DNA of 64,000 nucleotides, taken from assembly GCF_020616515.1 (NCBI RefSeq), contig NZ_CP085135.1, positions 5,937,001 to 6,001,000 on the forward strand, read 5' to 3'. Source of the stretch: Mesorhizobium sp. PAMC28654 (GTDB lineage Bacteria; Pseudomonadota; Alphaproteobacteria; Rhizobiales; Rhizobiaceae). Positions 34,072-42,430 of this stretch are shown one piece after another. Under the pieces are notes generated by a model. The model was not told the DNA's origin. It searched no databases and saw nothing but the letters and a program-made list of their open reading frames with translations. Made by a program: the position numbers and the translations under genes. How positions within the stretch are numbered: position 1 is the first letter of the stretch; each line of letters starts with the position of its first letter.

Positions 34072-34171
34072 CGCGGCGCGGCTCCGGCTCCCGCCTGGCG
34101 ACAGGCTATGAGAGGCGGCGCCAGCTTGGATGGGATTCCTCCGGTCCGCGAATCTGTATTTTAGCGCTGGC

Positions 34172-34177
34172 TTGACA
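34172..34177 (+). promoter_or_regulatory. Conserved -35-like TTGACA upstream of peptide gene copy 2
   Basis: TTGACA lies 62 bases before the ATG and is preceded by TTTTAGCGCTGGC, as before copy 1. Confidence 0.6.
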
Positions 34178-34233
34178 GGTCGGTGCTATTTGCATCACCG
34201 TTCGACGGCCATTTCGGGCTTTGGGGAATATCC

Positions 34234-34323
34234 ATGAAGAAAACTTACGAAAAGCCGACGCTCGACAAGCGTCAGAAGCTCTCGCGCGTCACAGCGGGTG
34301 GAGTTCCGTCAAATATAAAGTGA
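34234..34323 (+). CDS. Tiny peptide, putative RiPP precursor-like (copy 2)
   Basis: This 29-residue peptide begins MKKTYEKPTLDKRQKLSRVTA, split from a tail GGVPSNIK. Compared with copy 1 the leader-like part is conserved, while the tail is entirely different except for a Pro-Ser. TTTGGGGAATATCC precedes the ATG. It is followed 29 bases later by a strong terminator, so it forms its own transcription unit between the sulfotransferase gene and a Rap1a-like gene. GG at the start of the tail could also be read as a double-glycine cleavage site. Confidence 0.78.
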   Translation: MKKTYEKPTLDKRQKLSRVTAGGVPSNIK

Positions 34324-34352
34324 TCAGCCGGCAGGCGATCGCCAACCATTAA

Positions 34353-34380
34353 CCCGCCGCCGCGAGACGGCGGGTTTTTG
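34353..34380 (+). terminator. Terminator of peptide gene copy 2
   Basis: The stem CCCGCCG / CGGCGGG with an 8-base loop is followed by TTTTT, 29 bases after the stop codon. Confidence 0.85.
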
Positions 34381-34427
34381 TTTCTGACGCCAGCGCGATG
34401 GGCCTATGATCCGGATGGGAGTGCTGC

Positions 34428-34754
34428 ATGCCGATCCGCATCCTTTTACTGTCGATCTGTTCCGCAATCGTGGTGCTGCCTGCCGGGGCCGATGAGCAGG
34501 AGACGGCGGGACAATTCCTGGCGCGGTGCGAACGTCCCAATCCCGCCTGCCGCGGCGAATACGAGGCCGGCTTGCAGGCTGTGAACGAGGGCCAGCTGGC
34601 GTGCCCGCCGCGCATCGACGTCAACGCGCCGATCACGCCTTGGCTCGACATCATGCACCGCATGGTCGCCGAGAAACCGGGCCTCGCCGATGGCGACAAG
34701 AACAGGCTGCAGCTGGAAGCGTTCATGCGCCTGTGGCCTTGTCCGGCGAAATGA
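34428..34754 (+). CDS. Secreted four-cysteine protein, Rap1a/Tai-like (second copy)
   Basis: This 108-residue protein has a signal peptide (IRILLLSICSAIVVLPAGA). The mature part has four cysteines at RCERP, ACRGEY, ACPPR and PCPAK, the same order as in the 32143 protein, with EYEAGLQAV in the place of YLLGQIDAA. Overall identity looks low. The 3' end overlaps the tail of the convergent EthD gene by about 30 bases. Confidence 0.65.
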   Translation: MPIRILLLSICSAIVVLPAGADEQETAGQFLARCERPNPACRGEYEAGLQAVNEGQLACPPRIDVNAPITPWLDIMHRMVAEKPGLADGDKNRLQLEAFMRLWPCPAK

Positions 34755-35070
34755 CTGTTCGCACGGCCTCGGTATCGAAAAGCAGTATCGTCACGGCATC
34801 ATCCGCGGCGAGTTTGCGCCGGTCCTGCGCGCACGCCTTGCCGACCTCGCTGGCAAAGGCCACGCGAATGGTCTCCAGGCTGTCGAAATAAAGCGTCGCC
34901 ACCCTGAAGGGCGTCTCACCCTGCGTGACGTTCACGATCGGCTGCTGGCTGATCTCGTAGCGGTGAAGCCCGGGCAACTGCTTGGCCAGCGGCACGTGGA
35001 TGTCGAAGTAATGCCGGTCGAAGGCGGCTGGGTCGGCGGGGGTCTTGTAGATGACAAGCATCTTGGCCAT
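34723..35070 (-). CDS. EthD-family protein (copy 2)
   Basis: This 115-residue protein is clearly homologous to the EthD protein at 32627: P-A-A-F-D-R-x-Y-x-x-x-H-x-P-x-A-K-x-x-P-G-L-x-R-Y-E-I-S is shared. Its C-terminal extension (about 12 residues) lies in the overlap with the convergent Rap1a-like gene. Orientation relative to its Rap1a-like partner is opposite to that of the first pair. Confidence 0.85.
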   Translation of the reverse strand: MAKMLVIYKTPADPAAFDRHYFDIHVPLAKQLPGLHRYEISQQPIVNVTQGETPFRVATLYFDSLETIRVAFASEVGKACAQDRRKLAADDAVTILLFDTEAVRTVISPDKATGA

Positions 35071-35431
35071 GGCGGTGTTTTTCCTGTCCGGTCTTGAGTG
35101 ACGGGCGCTCGCCGGGCTTCATCGGCGCCGCACCAATGTCGTCCGGCAATGGCTGAATTCGACAGGTGCCAAATTTTATCGCGAGGTCCCTTGGCCAGTT
35201 GATCCTGATCAAAGCTGACCACCGCGCACGCGCCTAACTGATGTCCCGTCTTGGGAAGGACGCAAGGCGGGCGGGTGGCCCGGGTCGTGCCCCTATCAGC
35301 TGGAAACAGCCTCGGCACGGACCACCTGAACCCTTGAAATTGACAGAGCTCGCGGTCTCCGTCATCCTTGCCGCAGTCGCCGGGCCACCAGAAGAGGCCA
35401 TGTTGCGTGTAGGCGACCGAGGGCAACGTGC
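35071..35431. other. Gap without a supported gene
   Basis: This is 360 bases between the divergent EthD gene and the small gene at 35432. Several open frames cross it, but none has a ribosome site plus plausible composition. No repeats seen. Confidence 0.4.
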
Positions 35432-35656
35432 ATGGCCAGTCCCGTCACCAGCCAGAATTCCAAGCGCGCCGCGGTGCGCAAGGCGCTCGACCGCCACAAG
35501 GTCTACATCACCGCGCAAAGCTTTTCGGCCGGCGCGTATAGCGCGCGCGTGCTGGTGGATGGCGAGGCTTACTGGGTGGATGAGTTCCGGCTCGCCCAGC
35601 TGCGGGAAGGGCTGACCCCCGCCGAGCTTGAGTTGACACCTGCCACCGACGATTGA
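35432..35656 (+). CDS. Small hypothetical protein
   Basis: This 74-residue protein, MASPVTSQNSKRAAVRKALDRHK then VYITAQSFSAGAYSARVLVDGEAYWVDEFRLAQLREGLTP, looks like a compact alpha-beta domain with no signal peptide. Composition and start context are gene-like; no family recognised. Confidence 0.55.
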   Translation: MASPVTSQNSKRAAVRKALDRHKVYITAQSFSAGAYSARVLVDGEAYWVDEFRLAQLREGLTPAELELTPATDD

Positions 35657-36031
35657 GCGTGACGGGCCGCAACGTGCCAGCGGGACGCCGCGCCTGATGC
35701 ATGCCGCTCCTTTCCTTTCGCCATCCCAGGGCGGAGCAGGCGCGAAGCGACGTCGCGGAGACCCTGGGATTCATGCCGTGATATTCACCGAGAGGCACCG
35801 CGGTCCGGATTCTAGCACTTCATCGTCGAGTTCCTTCGCGCCCCCCTCTGTCCTGCCGGACATCTCCCCCTCAAGAGGGGAGATCGGCAGCTTCGATGCA
35901 ACTGCACATCATCCGGCGTTGGTGATTGGCGAAAGCCTTGGCGACATACGATCTCCCCCCTGGAGAGGGAGATGTCCGGCAGGACAGAGGGGGGCGTTGT
36001 CCCTCTGCGCAACGATCGATCGCGCCTGACC
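35657..36031. other. Gap holding a palindromic element upstream of ligD
   Basis: Apart from the type B repeat (35836-35996) there is no gene here. The repeat ends only 35 bases before the ligD start. Confidence 0.45.
35836..35996. repeat. Long palindromic intergenic element (type B, copy 1)
   Basis: The outer arms CGCCCCCCTCTGTCCTGCCG / CAGGACAGAGGGGGGCG and inner CATCTCCC/GGGAGATG arms surround about 70 bases of unique sequence. The same structure recurs at 38562 and 49151. It resembles a MITE or mosaic intergenic element. Confidence 0.8.
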
Positions 36032-38536
36032 ATGCCCACCCCTCCCAAACTCAAAACCTACCGCGCCAAGCGCGAATTCTCGAAAACCCCCGAACCAGCC
36101 GGCGGGCTGATCTCCGGCCCAATGGGGGGAGACGGCAACCGCTTCGTCGTCCACAAGCATCATGCCACGGCCGATCACTATGATCTCAGACTCCAGGTTG
36201 GCGATGTGCTGAAGAGCTGGGCGGTGCCGCGCGGGCCTTCGCTCAATCCGGCCGACAAAAGGCTGGCGGTGGAGACCGAGGATCATCCGCTTGAATATAT
36301 CGACTTCGAGGGCGTCATTCCCGAGGGCGAATATGGTGGTGGGCCGATGATCGTCTGGGACACGGGAACGTGGGCGCCGATGGACGATGTCGAGAAAAGC
36401 CTGAGCACCGGCGCGTTCAAGTTCCGGCTGGCCGGAGAAAAGCTCAATGGCGGCTGGATGCTGACCCGGCTGAAGCCCAAGCCCGGCGAGGACGAGGGCA
36501 AGAAGAACTGGCTGCTGTTCAAGGAACGCGATCTCGCTTCCGATCCCAAGCTCGATATCCTGGAAGCGCGACCGGAAAGCGTGAAATCCGGGCTGCGCAT
36601 CGAGGCGCTGGCGGCGGTTCCCAAGCCGGCCGCGAAGTCCGCACCGAAGCCGGGTTCGCTCAAGCCCGGCACGCTGCCGGGCGCGTTGAAGGCGCCGGCA
36701 TCCGGCCGCATCGAGCCGCAACTGGCGACGCAGGTGCCTAAACCGCCCGATGGCGAAGACACCAATGAGCTCTGGCTGCACGAGATCAAGTTCGACGGCT
36801 ACCGCACCATGGCGCATCTGAGTGACGGCGTGGTCAAGCTGATCACCCGGGGCGGCATCGACTGGACGAAGCGCTATGGCGACCTGCCGCATGCCTTCGC
36901 CAAATTGCCGTGCCGCGAGGCGATCATCGATGGCGAGATCGTCGTGCTCGATGCCAAGGGCATCAGCCGCTTCGCGCTGCTGCAGGATGCGCTGGCCGAG
37001 GGCGCCGGCAGCAAGCTGCATTTCTATGCCTTCGATCTGCTGCATCTCGATGGTTGGGATCTGACCAAGACGCCACTCTTCCGGCGCAAGGCGCTGCTGG
37101 CGCAGCTGCTCGCCGGGCTGGGCGCCAACTCCGCCATCCAGTTTTCCGATCATGTCGAAGGCTCGGGGCAGGGGCTTTACGACCAGGCGACGGAGCTCGA
37201 GCTCGAAGGCGTCGTCTCCAAGCGCGCCACCGCGATCTACCAGAGCGGCCGGAGCAAGAGCTGGACCAAGTGCAAGGCGCTGAAAAACGGTGATTTCGTC
37301 ATCGCAGGGTACACCACCTCGGATGCCGCCGAGGGGCTCGCGGCGCTCGGTCTTGCCGAGTTCGAGGAGGGCGAGCTGCATTATCGCGGCAAGGTGGGGA
37401 CGGGCTTCGACCGCGACACAGCCGCCGACCTGCTGGCCCGGCTGGAGCCGCTCACCGCCGGCGCGACGCCGCCCGAAGGCGTGCCGCGCGAAATCATGCG
37501 CGAGATGCATTGGGTGAGGCCGCTGTTCTCGGCCCACATCCACTATGCCAACCGCACGGCCGACAATGCGCTGCGCCACGCTGTGTTCAAGGGCCTCAGG
37601 GATGTCGGCCTATCGACGCCGGTGTCGGCGAAGCGCAAGCGGCTGATCTCCGAGGCGGATCTCGCCACCATCTGGGTGACCAATCCGGAGCGGCGGCTGT
37701 TCGGCAAGACCGGACCGACCAAGCTCGACATCGCCGTCTACTACGCGCTGGTCGGCGATTTCATGCTGCCGCACATTCTTGGCCGCCCGGTGTCGCTGGT
37801 GCGCTGCCCGACCGGCCTGCCAAAGGACTGCTTCTTCCAGCGCCACGCCTTCACCGGCATGCCGCCCTCGGTGGTGACGTTCGAAGCGACCAATTCCGAG
37901 GGCGAGACCAAATCCTACCTCTCGGTCGAGGGCGCCAAGGGCTTTTTGGCGCTGGCGCAGTTCGGCGTCGTCGAGTTCCACACCTGGGGCACGCACCGCA
38001 CAAGCCTCGACAAGCCCGACCAGATCGTCTTCGACCTCGACCCCGGCGAGGGGATTTCCTGGCGCGAGGTGGTCGAGGCGGCCGTCCACATCAAGGGCGA
38101 GCTGGAGGGGCTGGGGCTGGTGCCCTTCGTAAAAACCTCCGGCGGCAGCGGCATCCATATCACGGTGCCGGTGACGCAAAAGCAGAACTGGAAGAAGCTG
38201 CACCAGGCGACCAGCGCCATCGCAACGCATCTGACGGCCACCGCGCCGGACACCTTCACCACCACCATGGGCAAGGACAACCGCAAGAAACGCATCTTCA
38301 TCGACTATCACCGCAACGCACGCGGCCACACCTCGGCAGCCCCTTACTCGCTGAGGGCGCGCACCAATCTGCCCGCCTCGACGCCGGTCAGCTGGGGTGA
38401 TCTGGAGGCGATCGATGCGCCGCAGGATCTGAACTTTTCGTCGCTGCCGGGGCTGCTGGAGACGTCGGGCGATCCCTGGGCGGAGATTGACGAGTTCGCG
38501 CGGGATTTGCCGGTGATGTCGGGAAGCAGAAAGTAG
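36032..38536 (+). CDS. ligD: ATP-dependent DNA ligase D (PE-LIG-POL)
   Basis: This 834-residue multifunctional NHEJ enzyme has three domains. The N-terminal 3'-phosphoesterase spans about residues 25-180 (HKHHATADHYDLRL). The ligase spans about 230-520, with the adenylated lysine K253 in EIKFDGYR and DGEIVVLD later. The polymerase/primase spans about 550-825, with KTGPTKLDIAVYY and the catalytic acids in DLDPGEG near residue 670. With Ku it repairs double-strand breaks. I start at 36032 (MPTPPKLKTYR); an upstream in-frame ATG lies inside the palindromic element. Confidence 0.95.
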   Translation: MPTPPKLKTYRAKREFSKTPEPAGGLISGPMGGDGNRFVVHKHHATADHYDLRLQVGDVLKSWAVPRGPSLNPADKRLAVETEDHPLEYIDFEGVIPEGEYGGGPMIVWDTGTWAPMDDVEKSLSTGAFKFRLAGEKLNGGWMLTRLKPKPGEDEGKKNWLLFKERDLASDPKLDILEARPESVKSGLRIEALAAVPKPAAKSAPKPGSLKPGTLPGALKAPASGRIEPQLATQVPKPPDGEDTNELWLHEIKFDGYRTMAHLSDGVVKLITRGGIDWTKRYGDLPHAFAKLPCREAIIDGEIVVLDAKGISRFALLQDALAEGAGSKLHFYAFDLLHLDGWDLTKTPLFRRKALLAQLLAGLGANSAIQFSDHVEGSGQGLYDQATELELEGVVSKRATAIYQSGRSKSWTKCKALKNGDFVIAGYTTSDAAEGLAALGLAEFEEGELHYRGKVGTGFDRDTAADLLARLEPLTAGATPPEGVPREIMREMHWVRPLFSAHIHYANRTADNALRHAVFKGLRDVGLSTPVSAKRKRLISEADLATIWVTNPERRLFGKTGPTKLDIAVYYALVGDFMLPHILGRPVSLVRCPTGLPKDCFFQRHAFTGMPPSVVTFEATNSEGETKSYLSVEGAKGFLALAQFGVVEFHTWGTHRTSLDKPDQIVFDLDPGEGISWREVVEAAVHIKGELEGLGLVPFVKTSGGSGIHITVPVTQKQNWKKLHQATSAIATHLTATAPDTFTTTMGKDNRKKRIFIDYHRNARGHTSAAPYSLRARTNLPASTPVSWGDLEAIDAPQDLNFSSLPGLLETSGDPWAEIDEFARDLPVMSGSRK

Positions 38537-38933
38537 TTGCAGAATGAGGATCGCCGCGACCCTTCGCGCGCCCCTCTGTCCTGCCGGACATCTCCCCCCA
38601 CAAGTGGGGAGATTGGCCGTCGCCCCGGCTTTCGCCTATCTCCGACGTTGCTGAAGAGAGCGAGGCTTTGAAGCTACCAATCTCCCCCCAAGTGGGGGAG
38701 ATGTCCGGCAGGACAGAGGGGGGTGCTGTCCCGCCAGTGTTCAAATTCCAATGCCATCGACGCTTCCGACAATTTGAATTATCCTCCACCCCAGCCCCTC
38801 TCGGCGCCCTAGAACAATTCATCAGGGATTTGCCTGTATCGTGCGGGGTCGGTGTAGGATTTCCGCGGCGCCAATCGTCCTTCGGACGAAAAGCGCTGAG
38901 TAGTATCAGTGCATGGCCGCGTAGGAGTGTATT
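38537..38933. other. ligD-ku spacer containing a type B element
   Basis: This is a 400-base spacer. The type B palindrome fills 38562-38724. The rest (38740-38933) has no gene and should carry the ku promoter. Confidence 0.45.
38562..38724. repeat. Long palindromic intergenic element (type B, copy 2)
   Basis: The same arms as copy 1 (CCCCTCTGTCCTGCCGGACA / TGTCCGGCAGGACAGAGGGG) surround a different central sequence. It lies between ligD and ku. Confidence 0.8.
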
Positions 38934-39839
38934 ATGGCGCCCAGGGCAAGTTGGAAGGGTTACCTCAAGCTCAGCCTCGTCAGCTGTCCGGTCCGGCTCT
39001 ATCCGGCGACGACCACCAGCGAGCGCATCTCGTTCAATCAGTTGCACAAGAAGACCCACAACCGCATCAACATGAAGCCGGTTGATCCCGAACTGGGGCT
39101 GGTCGAGCGCTCGGACCTGATCAAGGGTTATGAATATGAGGACAAGCAATACATCATCATCGATGATGCCGACCTCGAGGCTGTCAGGATCGAATCCAAC
39201 CATACGATGAACATCGAGGCCTTCGTCGACGAGGGCGAGGTTGACGTCATCTACCAGGACGCGCCCTATTACATGGCGCCGGATGGCGCGATGGCGGAGG
39301 AAACCTTCGCCGTGCTGCGCGAAGCGATGCGCAAATCCGGCAAGCTGGCCATTGCCCGGCTGGTGCTGTCCAGCCGCGAGCGCATCGTGACGATCGGCGC
39401 GCGCGAGAACGGCATGTTCGTGTGCACCTTGAGGAACCCGAACGAAGTGCGCGGCACGGCTGAGTATTTCGGCAACATCCCGGCCGGCAAGCCCGACCAG
39501 GAAATGCTTGAGCTGGCCGAAGCGCTGATCAAGCAGAAGGAAACCACCTTCGATGCGAAGAACTACGAGGACCGCTACGAGATCGCGCTGATGGCGATGA
39601 TCCGCGAGAAGCTGAAGGGCCACAAGCCGATCATCGCGGCGGCACCCGAGCGCGGCAATGTCATCAACCTGATGGACGCGCTGAAGGCGAGCCTGTCGCA
39701 GTCGAAGCCGCCGGCCAAGTCGAAGAGCAAGGCCGACGAGGTGGCCAAGCCCGTCGCCAAGAAGGCTGCAGCGGGCGGTGCTGCTGAAAATCCGCTGAAG
39801 GCCAATCTGCTGAAGGCGGTCGGCAAGAGCAAGAAATGA
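38934..39839 (+). CDS. ku: Non-homologous end-joining protein Ku
   Basis: This 301-residue protein shows the bacterial Ku core (about residues 5-255). WKGYLKLSLVSCPVRLYPA, RISFNQLHKKTHNRI, LIKGYEYEDKQYIIIDDADLE and the later LIARL/VLSSRER-like segments are characteristic. A Lys/Ala-rich tail (KPPAKSKSKADEVAKP...) follows, as in other bacterial Ku proteins that use it for DNA and ligase contacts. It recruits LigD to ends. Its stop overlaps the next gene by four bases. Confidence 0.95.
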   Translation: MAPRASWKGYLKLSLVSCPVRLYPATTTSERISFNQLHKKTHNRINMKPVDPELGLVERSDLIKGYEYEDKQYIIIDDADLEAVRIESNHTMNIEAFVDEGEVDVIYQDAPYYMAPDGAMAEETFAVLREAMRKSGKLAIARLVLSSRERIVTIGARENGMFVCTLRNPNEVRGTAEYFGNIPAGKPDQEMLELAEALIKQKETTFDAKNYEDRYEIALMAMIREKLKGHKPIIAAAPERGNVINLMDALKASLSQSKPPAKSKSKADEVAKPVAKKAAAGGAAENPLKANLLKAVGKSKK

Positions 39840-40960
39840 CGGCACAAGCCGTCGGGGTCGCCGGGGCCGTCTTCGGCACGATCGGCGCGCTGGCGGCGTT
39901 TCCGCTCAGGCTCGCCGCGCGCGAGGTCGAGCGGCAGCACGGCCAGTTGCGGCGTGGCGTCACCAGGCGCACCACGCATGTCGTGTTCGGCCGCACGCTG
40001 CTGGCCAAGGCCGGGCTTACCAAGATCGGCGATGCCGAGATCGAGCGCCGTGTCGCCGCCGAGCGCACGGTGGGGCGCACGCTGATCAGCGAGAACGGTT
40101 TTCTGCGCCTGCTCGGGTTGATGAAGGCGCCCGAGGCGTCTTCGCTATCACGGCAATCGCTGATCGAGCAGTCGCGCCTGTCCGGCGCCGACCTCGACCT
40201 GTTGTCGCTGTTCGACGCCTTCGAGCACGACGGCGAACCCTATTCCTTCCGCGACCTGATCCTCGCCCGCAAATATGCCGGGCTGGTCGCTGGCGGGGCG
40301 ACATGGGGCGCGATCGCGCGCTCCGTGCACCGCTCCGGCCCGGTGGCCTCGCTGACCGCCAAGTCGCTCAATGTAGGCTCGCAGCACGGGCGCGCGGACG
40401 CCATCTATCTCGAGGGTGGCCAGAGCGAACTCGACGGGCAGTTGCTGTTCGATCTGGGTGCCGCCGCACATGGCGACGACACGCTGGAAGAGCTGTTTTC
40501 CGAGGCCGAAGCAGCGGAGGAGGGCGGCGACCATGATGCGGCCGCCGCGCTCTACCAACGCTGCCTCGCCATCGATCCCGGCGACGCCATCGCCGCCTTC
40601 AACCGCGCCAACTGCCTGCGCGCCGGCGGCCACGCGACGGATGCCGCGCACGACTATGCGCGGGCGATAAAGCTCGACCCGGCCTTCGTCGAAGCCTGGT
40701 TCAACCTCGCCGGGCTGATGAGCGAGGAGGGCCGCGTGGCGTCGGCGCGACGGCACCTGCAGAGGGCCATCGCGCTCGACAAGAATTATGCGGACCCGGT
40801 GTTCAACCTGGCCCGGCTGGAATTCGATGCCGGCAATCTGGAGGAAGCGCGGCGGCTGTGGTCACGGTACCTGGAGCTCGACGCCGAGTCCGAATGGGCC
40901 GGGGTGGCGGCCAAGGGCGTGCAGTTCGTGGATATGCAGCTGGCACGGACGGCGGGGTGA
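39836..40960 (+). CDS. Ku-linked protein with BRCT-like N terminus and TPR repeats
   Basis: This 374-residue protein is coupled to ku by an ATGA overlap. About residues 35-95 (RTTHVVFGRTLLAKAGLTKIGDAEIERRV...GRTLISENGFLRLLGL) look like a BRCT domain. Residues about 135-170 (YSFRDLILARKYAGLVAGGATWGAI) resemble a MerR-type helix-turn-helix. Residues about 225-345 form three TPR units (AAALYQRCLAIDPGDAIAAFNRANCL and two more). Such a composition suggests a scaffold acting with Ku/LigD at breaks. That role is inference from position and domains. Confidence 0.75.
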   Translation: MTAQAVGVAGAVFGTIGALAAFPLRLAAREVERQHGQLRRGVTRRTTHVVFGRTLLAKAGLTKIGDAEIERRVAAERTVGRTLISENGFLRLLGLMKAPEASSLSRQSLIEQSRLSGADLDLLSLFDAFEHDGEPYSFRDLILARKYAGLVAGGATWGAIARSVHRSGPVASLTAKSLNVGSQHGRADAIYLEGGQSELDGQLLFDLGAAAHGDDTLEELFSEAEAAEEGGDHDAAAALYQRCLAIDPGDAIAAFNRANCLRAGGHATDAAHDYARAIKLDPAFVEAWFNLAGLMSEEGRVASARRHLQRAIALDKNYADPVFNLARLEFDAGNLEEARRLWSRYLELDAESEWAGVAAKGVQFVDMQLARTAG

Positions 40961-41631
40961 GGGAAGACGTGCAGCTCGACGCCAAGACCATCCGAACGCG
41001 GGTTGCCGAAGAACTCCGTGCGCGCCTGGGCGAGAGATGGTTCAAGCCGGATAGCACCAAACTTCTGGTTGCATCCGCGAATAACCTGACGGACTTCAGC
41101 GTTGAATTCGACTGCTACGCAGAGCGGCGATACGGCGACTACGATTGCTCATTGGTCGCCGTACTTAGATGGAAGAAATTCGCCAAATTATTTAGAGAGT
41201 TAGCTGGCTGGTATAATATCAAATTCGAAGGTTCTGCCCCACCGAACGGCAAGGTATTTGCGAGAGTTGCTTTTGACGGAATTCATGGGGATTTTGCACT
41301 CCCCAGCCGCGCCGCCTTCTGGGTCGCCAGCGAACAAGACCTGGATGAGTTCATAACCCAGTGCGTCAATGATCTCGATGGCAAGGTCGGCGATTGGATC
41401 CAGGGATGGTTCACTTGGCCTTCGGCGCTTCAGGTAATGGACGGAAACCAGCGGTTGTGTGGCGCGTGGCGCAATATAGCCTACTATTGCCTGATGGAGC
41501 AGGTTCACGGGCACGAAGCTGCATGCAATTGGGTTCGCGGTATTGATGCCACAGGCTGGCCCCAATGGCTGGCAGCACAAGTGGAGTATCTCCAGTTGCG
41601 GATTTGTGGTGTGGGCGCCGCGCAGGCATAA
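40957..41631 (+). CDS. Hypothetical protein of atypical composition
   Basis: GTG at 40957 overlaps the upstream stop by four bases and gives 224 residues. The protein is rich in Trp, Tyr and Phe (FRELAGWYNIKFEG, WIQGWFTWPSALQVM, GWPQWLAAQVEYLQL) with no signal peptide. The DNA at 41080-41330 is AT-richer than its neighbours, which suggests later acquisition despite the operon-like overlap. No family recognised. Confidence 0.6.
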   Translation: MREDVQLDAKTIRTRVAEELRARLGERWFKPDSTKLLVASANNLTDFSVEFDCYAERRYGDYDCSLVAVLRWKKFAKLFRELAGWYNIKFEGSAPPNGKVFARVAFDGIHGDFALPSRAAFWVASEQDLDEFITQCVNDLDGKVGDWIQGWFTWPSALQVMDGNQRLCGAWRNIAYYCLMEQVHGHEAACNWVRGIDATGWPQWLAAQVEYLQLRICGVGAAQA

Positions 41632-41686
41632 GCTGGCGGTGTAATTCAAGAAGGATTGGCAGGTTCATGCTTCGGAGTACAACCCC

Positions 41687-42325
41687 ATGACCACCTTCCT
41701 CTTCGACGGCGACGACACCGCCCCCACAACCATCCTGCTGGCCCATGGCGCCGGTGCGTCGATGGATTCTCCCTCCATGACCGCCACCGCCAAGGCGCTC
41801 AGCACGGCCGGCTTCCAGGTCGCGCGGTTCGAATTCCACTACATGGCCGCGCGCCGTTATGGCCACCGCAAGCCGCCGCCGCGCGCCGAGACGGTGAACC
41901 CGGAGTATATCAAGGCAATCGCCGATCTCAGGGCCAGAGGCGTTACGGGCAAGCTCATCATCGGCGGCAAATCGATGGGCGGGCGCGTCGCCTCGATGGT
42001 GGCGGACGAGATGTTCGCCAAGGGCGAGATCGCCGGGCTGCTGTGTCTTGGCTATCCCTTCCATCCGCCGGGCAAGCCCGAGCAGTTGCGCACGAAGCAT
42101 CTGGTCGGGCTGAAGACGCCGACGCTGATCTTCCAGGGTACGCGTGATGAGTTCGGCACGCCGGATGAGGTGGCGGGTTACGGGCTGTCGGACGCGATCG
42201 AGGTGGCGTGGCTGGAGGATGGCGACCATGACCTCAAGCCGCGCAAGAGTATTTCGGGGTTTTCGGCTGGTGATCATCTGAAGACGCTGGCGGAGACGGT
42301 GAGGGACTGGGTGGGAAGGATCTAG
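41687..42325 (+). CDS. Alpha/beta hydrolase of the KANL3/Tex30 type
   Basis: This 212-residue single-domain protein has the oxyanion strand LLAHGAGASMDS, nucleophile elbow GGKSMGGR (S96), acid in FQGTRDEFG (D154) and catalytic histidine in EDGDHDLKP (H181). These match the KANL3/Tex30-like dienelactone-hydrolase-related family. The substrate is unknown. A frame-matched ATG at 41687 is well placed. Confidence 0.88.
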   Translation: MTTFLFDGDDTAPTTILLAHGAGASMDSPSMTATAKALSTAGFQVARFEFHYMAARRYGHRKPPPRAETVNPEYIKAIADLRARGVTGKLIIGGKSMGGRVASMVADEMFAKGEIAGLLCLGYPFHPPGKPEQLRTKHLVGLKTPTLIFQGTRDEFGTPDEVAGYGLSDAIEVAWLEDGDHDLKPRKSISGFSAGDHLKTLAETVRDWVGRI

Positions 42326-42430
42326 GGCGAATGGCTGAGCCATGTATTCTGACGTAGGCGCCGCCAGCATCCACAATTTGGCCCGCGCGTCCCTTGCCAC
42401 TCGCTTCCCCTTCCTGCTCTCATAACCCCA

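Noticed and set aside
35909-37579. 556-residue leftward open frame opposite ligD
   Set aside because: Shadow of ligD; the sense strand carries all LigD motifs.
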